Positions 25,726-33,112 of a DNA stretch of 35,825 nucleotides are shown one piece after another. Under the pieces are notes generated by a model that was not told the DNA's origin, ran no database searches, and was given only the letters and a program-made list of their open reading frames with translations. The stretch spans positions 1 to 35,825 of the forward strand of contig JALOTG010000044.1 of assembly GCA_025458005.1 (NCBI GenBank). The letters run 5' to 3'. Made by a program: the position numbers and the translations under genes. Source of the DNA: Thiobacillaceae bacterium. Its GTDB lineage: Bacteria; Pseudomonadota; Gammaproteobacteria; Burkholderiales; Thiobacillaceae. Every line of letters begins with the position of its first letter. The stretch's first letter is position 1.

Positions 25726-28419
25726 ATGAGCCCACCCGACCCTCAAGCCGTCATCGCCCAGGCCGGTGAATACAGCCGCTGGCTGGCCGGCCGCCTGGCG
25801 GCGCAGCCCGACCTGGCGGCGGATCTGGCCGCCGGCCTGGCGCGGCCCTGGAGCCGCACCGAGATGGACGACTGGCTGGCCGCCCAGGCGGCCGACGATG
25901 AGGCCGCCCTCGGCCGCGCCCTGCGCCGGCTGCGCCAGCGCCTGCTCGCTCGCCTGATCGCGCGCGACCTGGCCGGCATGGCCGACCTGGCCGAGGTGAC
26001 CCGCAGCATGACCGAGTTCGCCGAGCTCGCCGTGCAGGCCGGCCTCGACTTCCTGCATCGCGACCTGGCCGGCGTGCACGGCGAGCCCCTGGACGGCCGG
26101 GGCAGCCCGCAGCGGCTGATCGTGGTGGGCATGGGCAAGCTGGGCGGCGGCGAGCTGAACGTCTCCTCGGACATCGACCTGATCTTCGTCTATCCCGAGG
26201 ACGGCGAGACCAGCGGGCCGCGCCGCCTGGGCAATCACGAGTTCTTCGTGCGCCTGGGCAAGCGGCTCATCAACCTGCTCAACGAGGCCACCGCGGATGG
26301 CTTCGTGTTCCGGGTGGATATGCGCCTGCGTCCCTACGGCGACTCGGGGCCGCTGGTGTCCAGCTTCGCCATGCTGGAGCAGTACTTCTACACCCAGGCG
26401 CGCGAGTGGGAACGCTACGCCTGGATCAAGGGCCGGGCGATCAGCGGCGAGCGCGTCGCCGAGCTGGAGCAGTTGCGCCGCCCCTTCGTGTTCCGCAAAT
26501 ACCTGGATTTCGGCGCCTTCGGGGCGATGCGCGAGCTGCACGCGCAGATCCGCCGCGAGGTGATGCGCCGCGACAAGGCGGACAACATCAAGCTGGGGCC
26601 GGGCGGCATCCGCGAGATCGAGTTCATCGCCCAGGTCTTCCAGCTCATCCGCGGCGGCAAGCTGTCCTCGCTGCAGGCGCGGCCGACGCGCGCCGTGCTG
26701 CACCAGCTCGCCGCCTACAACCTGATCCCGGAGGAGACGGCCGCCGTGCTGGAGGAGGCCTACGTCTTCCTGCGCAACCTGGAGCATCGCCTGCAGTACC
26801 TGGACGACGCCCAGACCCAGACCCTGCCGCACGACCTCGAGGCCCGCCGCCGCGTCGCGGCGGCCATGGGCTACGCCGACTGGGAAGGCTTCGAGGCCCA
26901 CCTCAACAGCCTGCGCCGCAAGGTCTCGGGCCAGTTCGAGCAGGTGTTCGGCGCCCCCCAGGAGGACCAGTCCGGCCATCCCCTGGCCGGCCTGTGCGAT
27001 CAGTCCGCCGAGGCGGCGGTGCCGCGCCTCGACGAGCTGGGCTACCGGGACGCCGCCGCGACCCTGGAGCGGCTGCGCGCCCTGCGTTCGAGCAGCCGCT
27101 ATCACGCCCTGCCGGCGGCCAACAAGACCGCCCTGGAGGGCCTGCTGCCGCCCCTGATCGAGGTGTCCGCCCGCTTCCCCAACCCGGACGAGACCCTGGC
27201 GCGCATCCTCGACCTGCTCGAGGCGGTCAGCCGGCGCGCCCCCTATCTGCAGCTGATGCAGGAATATCCCCAGACCCTCAATCAGGTCGCCCGGCTGGCC
27301 AGCGCCAGCCCCTGGGCCGCCCAGTACCTGCGCCAGCGCCCACACCTGCTCGACGAGCTGCTCGACCCGCGCGCGCTCTACGCGGCGCCCGACTGGCAGC
27401 TGGCGCGGCGCGAACTGGCGGAACGCCTGGCCGGCCTGGCCGGCGACGTGGAGCAGCAGATGGACACCCTGCGCCACTTCAAGCAGGCCGCCACCTTCCG
27501 CCTGCTCGCCCAGGACCTGGCCGACAAGCTGAGCATCGAGACGCTGTCCGACCACCTGGCCGACCTGGCCGACCTGATGGTGGAGGCTACCCTCGGGCTG
27601 GTCTGGGCCAGCCTGTCGGGCCGGCATCGCGAGGTGCCCGCCTTCGCGGTCATCGCCTACGGCAAGCTGGGCGGCAAGGAACTCGGCTACGCCTCGGACC
27701 TGGATATCGTCTTCCTCTACGACGACGACCACCCGGACGCCCAGGAGGTCTACGCCAAGCTGGCCAAGCGGCTCAATACCTGGCTGTCCACCCTGACTCC
27801 CGCCGGGGTGCTCTACGAGACCGACCTGCGCCTGCGCCCGGACGGGGCCGCCGGCCTGCTGGTGAGCACCATCGCGGCGTTCGAGGACTACCAGCGCCGC
27901 AGCGCCTGGACCTGGGAGCACCAGGCCCTGACCCGGGCGCGCTACTGCTGCGGCGACCGCGGCGTCGGCGCGCGCTTCGAGGCGATCCGCGAGGCGGTGC
28001 TGCGCCAGCCGCGCGATCCGGCCAAACTCAGGGACGAGGTGCTGGAGATGCGCCGGAAGATGCGCGACGGGCATCCCAATCCGAGTGGCCGGTTCGACGT
28101 CAAGCACGACCCGGGCGGCCTGGTGGACGTGGAGTTCGCCGTGCAGTACCTGGTGCTCGCGCACGCCCACGCGCACGCCGCGCTGACCGCCAACGTCGGC
28201 AACATCGCCCTGCTCGGGCGCTGCGCGGAGCTGGGCCTGCTGCCGGCCGAGGTGGCCCGGCCGGCGGCGGACGCCTACCGGGAACTGCGTCGCCTGCAGC
28301 ACGCGGTCAAGCTGCGCGGCGACGAGTATGCCCGGGTCAATCTGGCCGAGGTTGCCGAGAAGGCCCGGGCCGTGCTGCGCCTGTGGCTGGCCGTGTTCGG
28401 CGAGGGCGCGACCGCCTGA
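25726..28419 (+). CDS. glnE: Bifunctional glutamine synthetase adenylyltransferase/adenylyl-removing enzyme
   Basis: An 897-residue regulator that adds or removes AMP on glutamine synthetase in response to nitrogen status via PII. Two nucleotidyltransferase domains are present. The N-terminal (deadenylylating) one has VGMGKLGGGELNVSSDIDLI (GxGKLGGxEx..SDxDL). The C-terminal (adenylylating) one has IAYGKLGGKELGYASDLDIV. Each is followed by its helical domain, with GPGGIREIEFIAQVFQLIRG and DPGGLVDVEFAVQYLVLAHA. The start MSPPDPQAVIAQAGEYSRW is preferred; the 24 additional residues in the ORF track read through the acs promoter. The length is slightly under the E. coli protein and nothing is missing. 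Confidence 0.97.
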   Translation: MSPPDPQAVIAQAGEYSRWLAGRLAAQPDLAADLAAGLARPWSRTEMDDWLAAQAADDEAALGRALRRLRQRLLARLIARDLAGMADLAEVTRSMTEFAELAVQAGLDFLHRDLAGVHGEPLDGRGSPQRLIVVGMGKLGGGELNVSSDIDLIFVYPEDGETSGPRRLGNHEFFVRLGKRLINLLNEATADGFVFRVDMRLRPYGDSGPLVSSFAMLEQYFYTQAREWERYAWIKGRAISGERVAELEQLRRPFVFRKYLDFGAFGAMRELHAQIRREVMRRDKADNIKLGPGGIREIEFIAQVFQLIRGGKLSSLQARPTRAVLHQLAAYNLIPEETAAVLEEAYVFLRNLEHRLQYLDDAQTQTLPHDLEARRRVAAAMGYADWEGFEAHLNSLRRKVSGQFEQVFGAPQEDQSGHPLAGLCDQSAEAAVPRLDELGYRDAAATLERLRALRSSSRYHALPAANKTALEGLLPPLIEVSARFPNPDETLARILDLLEAVSRRAPYLQLMQEYPQTLNQVARLASASPWAAQYLRQRPHLLDELLDPRALYAAPDWQLARRELAERLAGLAGDVEQQMDTLRHFKQAATFRLLAQDLADKLSIETLSDHLADLADLMVEATLGLVWASLSGRHREVPAFAVIAYGKLGGKELGYASDLDIVFLYDDDHPDAQEVYAKLAKRLNTWLSTLTPAGVLYETDLRLRPDGAAGLLVSTIAAFEDYQRRSAWTWEHQALTRARYCCGDRGVGARFEAIREAVLRQPRDPAKLRDEVLEMRRKMRDGHPNPSGRFDVKHDPGGLVDVEFAVQYLVLAHAHAHAALTANVGNIALLGRCAELGLLPAEVARPAADAYRELRRLQHAVKLRGDEYARVNLAEVAEKARAVLRLWLAVFGEGATA

Positions 28420-28447
28420 GGAAAAGCTCCCGCCCGCCGCATTCCCT

Positions 28448-28477
28448 TTCCAGCCATCGCGGGCCCTGGGATAGAAT
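28448..28477 (+). promoter_or_regulatory. Weak sigma-70 promoter candidate for ilvE
   Basis: TTCCAG, 18 bases, TAGAAT, with the -10 ending 36 bases before the ilvE ATG. The -10 is good, the -35 poor. Confidence 0.35.
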
Positions 28478-28513
28478 TGGCCATCTGATTCGAGAATCGC
28501 TGGAGTCCCCACC

Positions 28514-29434
28514 ATGTCCATGGCCGATCGCGACGGCGTCATCTGGTACGACGGCAGGCTCGTGCCCTGGCGCGAAGCCACCACCCACGTCCTCACCCAT
28601 ACCCTGCACTACGGCATGGGCGTGTTCGAGGGCGTGCGCGCCTACGAGACGCCCCGGGGCACGGCCATCTTCCGGCTCCAGGAACACACCGACCGCCTGT
28701 TCCGCTCGGCCCACATCCTGGGCATGAAGATGCCGTTCGACAAGGCGACCCTGAACGAGGCGCAGAAGCAGGTGGTGCGCGAGAACGGCCTGAAGTCCGG
28801 CTACCTGCGGCCGATGGCCTTCTACGGCGCCGAGGCGATGGGCATCTCGGCCAAGACCCTGTCCACCCACGTCATCGTCGCCGCCTGGCCCTGGGGTGCC
28901 TACCTGGGCCAGGACGCCCTCGAGCACGGCATCCGCGTGAAGACCTCCTCCTTTTCCCGGCACCATGTGAACATCACCATGTGCAAGGCCAAGGCCAACG
29001 GCAACTACATGAACTCCATCCTCGCCCACCGCGAGGCGGAGACCGACGGCTACGACGAGGCCCTGCTGCTGGACGTGGACGGCTTCGTCGCCGAGGGCTC
29101 CGGGGAGAACATCTTCATCATCCGCCGCGGCAAGATGTACACCCCGGACCTGACCAGCGCCCTGGAAGGCATCACCCGCGACACCCTCATCCAGCTGGCC
29201 GACGAGATCGGCTTGCCGGTGATCGAGAAGCGCATCACCCGCGATGAGGTGTACTCCGCCGACGAGGCCTTCTTCACCGGCACCGCCGCCGAGGTGACCC
29301 CGATCCGGGAACTGGACAACCGGACCATCGGCAATGGCGACCGGGGGCCGATCACCGCGCGGCTGCAGGGCATGTATTTCGATTGCGTCCAGGGTCGGGC
29401 CGAGCGGCACGCCGACTGGCTGGCGCACATTTGA
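28514..29434 (+). CDS. ilvE: Branched-chain amino acid aminotransferase
   Basis: A 306-residue class IV PLP aminotransferase for the last step of Leu, Ile and Val synthesis. Visible are THTLHYGMGVFEGVRAYETP, the PLP-lysine region NITMCKAKANGNYMNSILAH, DEALLLDVDGFVAEGSGENI and the phosphate-binding EVYSADEAFFTGTAAEVTPI. The ATG at 28514 is used; MADRDGV six bases on is possible. It is followed after 10 bp by the small zinc protein gene, then the DUF302 gene, likely as one transcript ending at the terminator near 30201. Confidence 0.96.
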   Translation: MSMADRDGVIWYDGRLVPWREATTHVLTHTLHYGMGVFEGVRAYETPRGTAIFRLQEHTDRLFRSAHILGMKMPFDKATLNEAQKQVVRENGLKSGYLRPMAFYGAEAMGISAKTLSTHVIVAAWPWGAYLGQDALEHGIRVKTSSFSRHHVNITMCKAKANGNYMNSILAHREAETDGYDEALLLDVDGFVAEGSGENIFIIRRGKMYTPDLTSALEGITRDTLIQLADEIGLPVIEKRITRDEVYSADEAFFTGTAAEVTPIRELDNRTIGNGDRGPITARLQGMYFDCVQGRAERHADWLAHI

Positions 29435-29444
29435 GGAAGCCGGC

Positions 29445-29648
29445 ATGAATCCAGTCGAAAACAAGCAACGCGTCGTGGAAGTGGGCGACGGGGATCTCCC
29501 CCTGCATTGCCCGATGCCGGGCCAGAGCCTGTGGAATAGCCACCCGCGGGTGTTCCTGCCGATCGAGGACAAGGGCGAGGCGCTCTGTCCCTATTGCGGT
29601 ACCCTTTACCGCCTGAAGGCGGGTGCCGGTCGCCCGCGCCACCATTGA
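29445..29648 (+). CDS. Small zinc-finger protein, zf-CHCC (NDUFS6-like) family
   Basis: A 67-residue protein. The zinc ligands are seen in DLPLHCPMPGQSLWNSHPRV (Cys, His) and GEALCPYCGTLYRL (CxxC). This matches the short zf-CHCC family that is related to the zinc subunit NDUFS6 of mitochondrial complex I and is often found beside ilvE in betaproteobacteria. The start at 29445 follows GAGGAAG; the ORF track's longer form runs into ilvE. Function in bacteria is not settled. Confidence 0.88.
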   Translation: MNPVENKQRVVEVGDGDLPLHCPMPGQSLWNSHPRVFLPIEDKGEALCPYCGTLYRLKAGAGRPRHH

Positions 29649-29661
29649 GGATGACACTCCG

Positions 29662-30180
29662 ATGAAACCCCGTTGGCTCGCCCTGATCGCCGTACTCGCC
29701 CTGACCAGCCCCGTCCTGGCCCAGGTCCCCGCCCAATCCGCCAGCCCGGAGCAGGTCCAGCAGGCGATGCTGCGCCAGATGCAGATCATGGCGGCGATGT
29801 TCGACCTGCGCACCTCGAAGCTGGGCTTCGAGGAGACCGTGTCCGCCATCAAGGCCGCCGCCGAGAAGCGCGGCTGGAAGGTGGAGCGGTTGCATGACGT
29901 GCAGGCCTCCATGCGCGCCGGAGGGGCAAAGGATGCCCTGCCCATGAAGGTGATCTCCACCTGCCCGCCGGGGGCCAACGAGAAGCTGGCCAAGGCCAGC
30001 CAGGGCAAGGCCCCGCCGCTGCCCTGCCGGGTCACCGTGTTCCAGGACAAGGAAGGCAAGGTCCAGGTGGTGCGGCTCAACACCAGTCTGTTCGCCAAGG
30101 CGATGCAGGGCGAGCCGGCCCGGGTGATGGCCGAGGTGGCCGCCGAGGAGGATGCGATGCTCAAGGGCATCGTCGACTGA
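29662..30180 (+). CDS. Secreted DUF302 family protein
   Basis: A 172-residue protein with a signal peptide (MKPRWLALIAVLALTSPVLA). The DUF302-like body starts near SKLGFEETVSAIKAAAEKRG and WKVERLHDVQ. It contains CPPGANEKL and LPCRVTVFQDKEGKVQVVRL, so two cysteines may form a disulfide in the periplasm. The molecular function of DUF302 proteins is unknown; some are met near redox and sulfur genes. It starts 13 bp after the zinc protein gene. Confidence 0.8.
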   Translation: MKPRWLALIAVLALTSPVLAQVPAQSASPEQVQQAMLRQMQIMAAMFDLRTSKLGFEETVSAIKAAAEKRGWKVERLHDVQASMRAGGAKDALPMKVISTCPPGANEKLAKASQGKAPPLPCRVTVFQDKEGKVQVVRLNTSLFAKAMQGEPARVMAEVAAEEDAMLKGIVD

Positions 30181-30200
30181 GCGATCCTGCCGCGCAATGG

Positions 30201-30229
30201 AAAAGCGCCGGGCATGCCCGGCGCTTTTT
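30201..30229. terminator. Bidirectional intrinsic terminator between DUF302 gene and hemN
   Basis: AAAAGCGCCGGGCATGCCCGGCGCTTTTT, a perfect palindrome with A tract on one side and T tract on the other. It serves both converging genes. Confidence 0.92.
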
Positions 30230-30244
30230 GCTTCCCGGCCCGGC

Positions 30245-31615
30245 TCAGGCCGTGCGCGAATAGCGCGGCTGTTCCTGGCTGGCCTGCCTGAGGTAGCTGT
30301 CGAAGCACATGGCGATGTTGCGCAGGAACAGGCGGCCCAGATCGGTCACCGCGATCCGGTCCGGCGCGATCCGCACCAGGCCATCCGCCGCCAGGGGGGG
30401 CAACTCGGCCAGGGCATCGGCGAAGTAGTCGCGGAAGTCGATGCCCCACTCGGCCCCGAAGGACTGCATGTCCAGTTCCAGGTCGCACATGACGCGGGTG
30501 ATCGCGTCGCGCCGGACCTGGTCGTCGCGGGTCAGGCGCAGGCCGCGTTCCACCGGCAGGTGGCCGCTGGCCACCCGCTCCTGGTAATGCTTGAGGTTCT
30601 TTTCGTTCTGCATGTAGACATCCGGCGTCTGGCTGATGCTGGAGGCGCCGAAGGCGTAAATGTCGCAATGCTTGTGCGTGGTGTAGCCCTGGAAGTTGCG
30701 CCACAGCGTCTTCCCCTGTTGCGCGCGGACCATCTCGTCGTCCGGCTTGGCGAAGTGGTCCATGCCGATGTTCAGGTAGCCGGCCGCGCCCAGCCGGTCG
30801 TGGATCAACTGCTGCAGGTCGAGGCGGGTGGCGAAGTCGGGCAGATCCTCTTCGTGGATCAGTTTCTGGTGCTTCTTCATCCACGGCACGTGGGCGTAGG
30901 CGAAGATGGCGAAGCGGTCGGGCGCCCAGGCGACCACCTGGTCCAGGGTGCGGGAGAAGCTCTCCACCGACTGGTGCGGCAGGCCGACGATGAGGTCCAT
31001 GTTGATGCTGGCGAAGCCCAGCTCCCGCGCCCAGCCGTAGACCTGGCGGATCATCTCGGCCGGCTGCACCCGGTTGACCGCCTTCTGCACCCGTTCGTCC
31101 AAGTCCTGCACGCCGATGGACAGGCGGTTGAAGCCGGACTCGCGCAGGGCCGCCAGGTGCTCCCGGGTCAGTTCGCGCGGGTCGGCCTCGCAACCCATTT
31201 CCGCATTTTCGGCGATGTTGAAGCGGGCGCGGATCATCCCCATCAGCCGGCGGATGTCCTCGGGCCTCAGATAGGTGGGCGTGCCGCCGCCCCAGTGCAG
31301 CTGCTCGACCCGGCGGCGCGAGTCGGTGAGCCCGGCGACGCGGGCGAGCTCCCGGTCGAGTACGCCCAGGTAGCGCTCGGCCTTGTGATAGTCGCCGGTC
31401 GCCACCATGTTGCAACCGCAGTAGTAGCAGAGCGTGTCGCAGAACGGGATGTGCGCGTACAGAGACAGGCCGCGCCCGGGGTCCTGGGACGCGCGCAGCT
31501 CGTCCAGCCAGTCCGACTCGGTGAAGTCGGTGGTGAAGTACGGCGCGGTCGGGTAGGAGGTGTAGCGCGGTCCGGGGCGGCTGTACTTGTTGAGCAGTTG
31601 GGTCAGATCGGTCAT
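30245..31615 (-). CDS. hemN: Oxygen-independent coproporphyrinogen III oxidase (radical SAM)
   Basis: A 456-residue cytoplasmic enzyme that makes protoporphyrinogen IX without oxygen in heme synthesis. The radical SAM motif is HIPFCDTLCYYCGCNMV (CxxxCxxC plus the extra C of HemN). Other marks are LHWGGGTPTYL, EADPRELTREHL, NRLSIGVQDLDERVQKAVNR, MDLIVGLPHQSVESF and FGASSISQTPDVYMQN. The start MTDLTQLLNKYSRPGPRYTS matches the usual HemN start; the ORF track's 25 extra residues would overlap the divergent NTF2-like gene. Heme supply suits the cytochrome genes nearby. Confidence 0.96.
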   Translation of the reverse strand: MTDLTQLLNKYSRPGPRYTSYPTAPYFTTDFTESDWLDELRASQDPGRGLSLYAHIPFCDTLCYYCGCNMVATGDYHKAERYLGVLDRELARVAGLTDSRRRVEQLHWGGGTPTYLRPEDIRRLMGMIRARFNIAENAEMGCEADPRELTREHLAALRESGFNRLSIGVQDLDERVQKAVNRVQPAEMIRQVYGWARELGFASINMDLIVGLPHQSVESFSRTLDQVVAWAPDRFAIFAYAHVPWMKKHQKLIHEEDLPDFATRLDLQQLIHDRLGAAGYLNIGMDHFAKPDDEMVRAQQGKTLWRNFQGYTTHKHCDIYAFGASSISQTPDVYMQNEKNLKHYQERVASGHLPVERGLRLTRDDQVRRDAITRVMCDLELDMQSFGAEWGIDFRDYFADALAELPPLAADGLVRIAPDRIAVTDLGRLFLRNIAMCFDSYLRQASQEQPRYSRTA

Positions 31616-31683
31616 GGCGGCACGCTGGGCTGGGATCGGTCCATTGTAGGCAGGCGCCTGATTTCGTAGCAAGGAATTGGTCA

Positions 31684-32121
31684 TTGACAAGCGAGCGATG
31701 GGATAGTCCCGAGGACGCGGAACGCGCCTTCTACCTGGCCTTCGAGGCCGGAGACCTTGAGGCCATGATGGCGGTTTGGGACGAGACCGCGGACGTGTGC
31801 TGCATCCACCCCATGGGCCAGGCGTTGTGCGGACCCGATGCGGTGCGGGAGGGCTGGCGGGAGATACTCGCCTCCGGCCAGCGCCTGCAGTTCAGCGCCG
31901 AGCCCGCGCTCCGGCAGATCGGGACGGAGCTGGCGGTGAGCGTGGTGCGCGAACACATCCGGGTGGTCGGCCAGGACAAGACCAGCCCGCCCATGGTGGC
32001 AACCAACGTCTATCGCCGAACCACCGGCGGCTGGCGCATGACCCTGCATCATGTCTCGCCGGCGGTGGTCGCCATGGGCAACGGGATGGAGGACAAGCCC
32101 GCGTCCCGCTATCTGCATTGA
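31684..32121 (+). CDS. NTF2-like/SnoaL-type protein (DUF4440-like)
   Basis: A 145-residue cone-shaped fold protein. The start is a TTG at 31684, supported by AAGGA about eight bases upstream and the absence of any nearby ATG. Family marks are AFYLAFEAGDLEAMMAVWDE, CCIHPMGQALCGPDAVREGW and TNVYRRTTGGWRMTLHHVSP. Such proteins in proteobacteria are small and of unknown ligand. It is divergent from hemN with 68 bp between starts. No partner is obvious. Confidence 0.88.
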   Translation: MTSERWDSPEDAERAFYLAFEAGDLEAMMAVWDETADVCCIHPMGQALCGPDAVREGWREILASGQRLQFSAEPALRQIGTELAVSVVREHIRVVGQDKTSPPMVATNVYRRTTGGWRMTLHHVSPAVVAMGNGMEDKPASRYLH

Positions 32122-32154
32122 TGAGGCCGATGCCGGGTTTTTTTGTCACCGGGG

Positions 32155-32190
32155 TGTCGGAATTTCGGCAGAGTGACTAAAATTCCGACA
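32155..32190. promoter_or_regulatory. 11-bp inverted repeat, likely enhancer site for the sigma-54 promoter
   Basis: TGTCGGAATTT, 14 bases, AAATTCCGACA, with perfect arms. Its centre is about 128 bases upstream of the predicted start of the sigma-54 promoter, a usual distance for an enhancer-binding protein. The activator is not identified. Confidence 0.6.
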
Positions 32191-32243
32191 GCACTTGCCA
32201 AAAGATGTATTTATAATGTTATATATCTGCAATGCTCATGGGC

Positions 32244-32259
32244 CCTCGACGGTTCGAGG
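32244..32259. repeat. Short palindrome CCTCGA-CGGT-TCGAGG
   Basis: Perfect 6-bp arms ending 16 bases before the sigma-54 -24 element. It could be a second regulatory site (for example IHF-independent repression) or chance. Confidence 0.3.
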
Positions 32260-32274
32260 TCGAAAATCCGCTGA

Positions 32275-32290
32275 TGGCACAGGAATTGCT
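32275..32290 (+). promoter_or_regulatory. Sigma-54 (RpoN) promoter
   Basis: TGGCAC-A-GGAA-TTGCT matches the consensus TGGCACR-N4-TTGCW at every defined base, with GG and GC ten bases apart. Transcription would start near 32301. The only sequence before the terminators is the short RNA listed next. Confidence 0.8.
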
Positions 32291-32341
32291 GGAATCAGGC
32301 TGAAGGACGGGGGTTGCGCCGTCCCCAACGAACCTCCCTGA

Positions 32342-32361
32342 CCGCCGCAACGGCGGTTTTT
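32342..32361 (+). terminator. First of two tandem terminators
   Basis: CCGCCG-CAA-CGGCGG followed by five T. Confidence 0.85.
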
Positions 32362-32363
32362 CG

Positions 32364-32395
32364 AGCGGCATCGGTTTCCGATGCCGCTTTTTTTT
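32364..32395 (+). terminator. Second of two tandem terminators
   Basis: GCGGCATCGG-TTT-CCGATGCCGC, a 10-bp perfect stem, followed by eight T. Confidence 0.92.
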
Positions 32396-32544
32396 GCACT
32401 CCTCGCCTTGATCGAGTCAGGATTCTCCCTCCGGACCCGGCCGATCGGCGCGGTATCCGCCCCCCGCCGATGCAGGCGCTGCCGCGCAATCGCGTGCGGA
32501 CTCCTGGAAACCGGATACGTACATAGAAATATCCGCAGCATTTA

Positions 32545-32587
32545 TTGATGGCCATCAAGGAATCCCTCTTTGGTGGTTCAGTACCAT
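32545..32587 (+). promoter_or_regulatory. FNR/ANR-type site and class II promoter ahead of fccAB
   Basis: TTGAT-GGCC-ATCAA at 32545-32558 is a perfect match to the FNR consensus TTGAT-N4-ATCAA. A TACCAT -10 lies at 32582-32587. A start near 32593 would put the site centre at about -41.5, the class II FNR position. The fccA ATG follows at 32658. Confidence 0.7.
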
Positions 32588-32657
32588 ATGTCGGACTGCG
32601 GCCAGGTACGGATGGCTCCACCATGGTCGTGCAGTGACTTTTTGTCTGGAGGAGAGC

Positions 32658-33102
32658 ATGCACAAAGTGCACCAAGGCATTGCGACGGCGATGACCGCCG
32701 TGGGCCTGATGCTGGCTGGCCTGGCCCAGGCCGCGCCGAATATCGAGGGACTGGCGCGCACCTGCAACAACTGCCACGGCACGGGCGGGGTGAGCGTGGG
32801 CACATCGATGCCCTCGATCGCCGGGCTGTCGGAGGCCTACCTGAAGCACATCATGATGGAATGGAAGAGCGGCGCGCGCGCCTCGGCCAACATGACGCGC
32901 CTGATCAAGGGCTACACCGACGAGGAGATCGCCGGCCTGGCCGCCTACTACGCCAAGCTGCCCTGGACGCCGCAGCCGCAGAAGGTGGGCGCGGACATCC
33001 TGGCCAAGGGCAAGGAGGCCACCGAGGATCAACAACGCCCGCAAGATGGACGCGGGCAACGTGCCCGTCGCCGCCGAGTTCTACGGCGCGCAAGGCAAGT
33101 AA
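32658..33102 (+). pseudogene. fccA: fccA, sulfide dehydrogenase cytochrome subunit, internally deleted and frameshifted
   Basis: Periplasmic cytochrome c partner of FccB. The N-terminal domain from ATG 32658 (GGAGGAG upstream) has a signal peptide ending AQAAP, heme motif CNNCHG and axial Met region, then GYTDEEIAGLAAYYAKLPWT and AKGKEATE. At about 33027 the frame changes. The other frame gives INNARKMDAGNVPVAAEFYG and AQGK then TAA, resembling the C-terminal helix of FccA. The block between, which in diheme FccA carries the second CxxCH, is absent. As written only one heme motif remains and the C-terminus is scrambled (EDQQRPQDGRG). fccB directly follows and is intact, so an assembly gap is a real alternative. 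Confidence 0.75.
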
Positions 33103-33112
33103 GGGAAAGAGC

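Larger units (their letters stand above)
32301..32395 (+). ncRNA. Candidate sigma-54-dependent small RNA
   Basis: Predicted RNA of about 60 nt (to the first terminator) or 95 nt (to the second). It begins near 32301 and holds a hairpin GGACGG/CCGTCC, then an open stretch containing CCTCCC, then two terminator hairpins. No ORF with a ribosome site is visible in it. The CCTCCC could pair with Shine-Dalgarno sequences. No known RNA family is recognised. Confidence 0.5.
32122..32657. other. Intergenic regulatory region ahead of fccAB
   Basis: A 536-bp gap without a supported protein gene. It contains, in order, an 11-bp inverted repeat, a short AT-rich patch, a 6-bp-arm palindrome, a consensus sigma-54 promoter, a short predicted RNA with two terminators, and an FNR-type site. 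Each is listed separately. Confidence 0.7.

Noticed and set aside
25720-28596. 958-residue minus-strand ORF opposite glnE, and 773-residue plus-strand ORF at 26406-28727
   Set aside because: Shadows of glnE; both lack recognisable motifs and have biased composition.
32195-32224. Sigma-70 promoter TTGCCA with TATAAT or TTATAT
   Set aside because: The good -10 (TATAAT) is only 11 bases from TTGCCA; the alternative at 18 bases is weak. The sigma-54 promoter nearby is far better supported.
32241-32270. tRNA-like GGTTCGAGG sequence
   Set aside because: No 5-bp T stem, no anticodon or acceptor stem can be formed around it; it belongs to a short palindrome.
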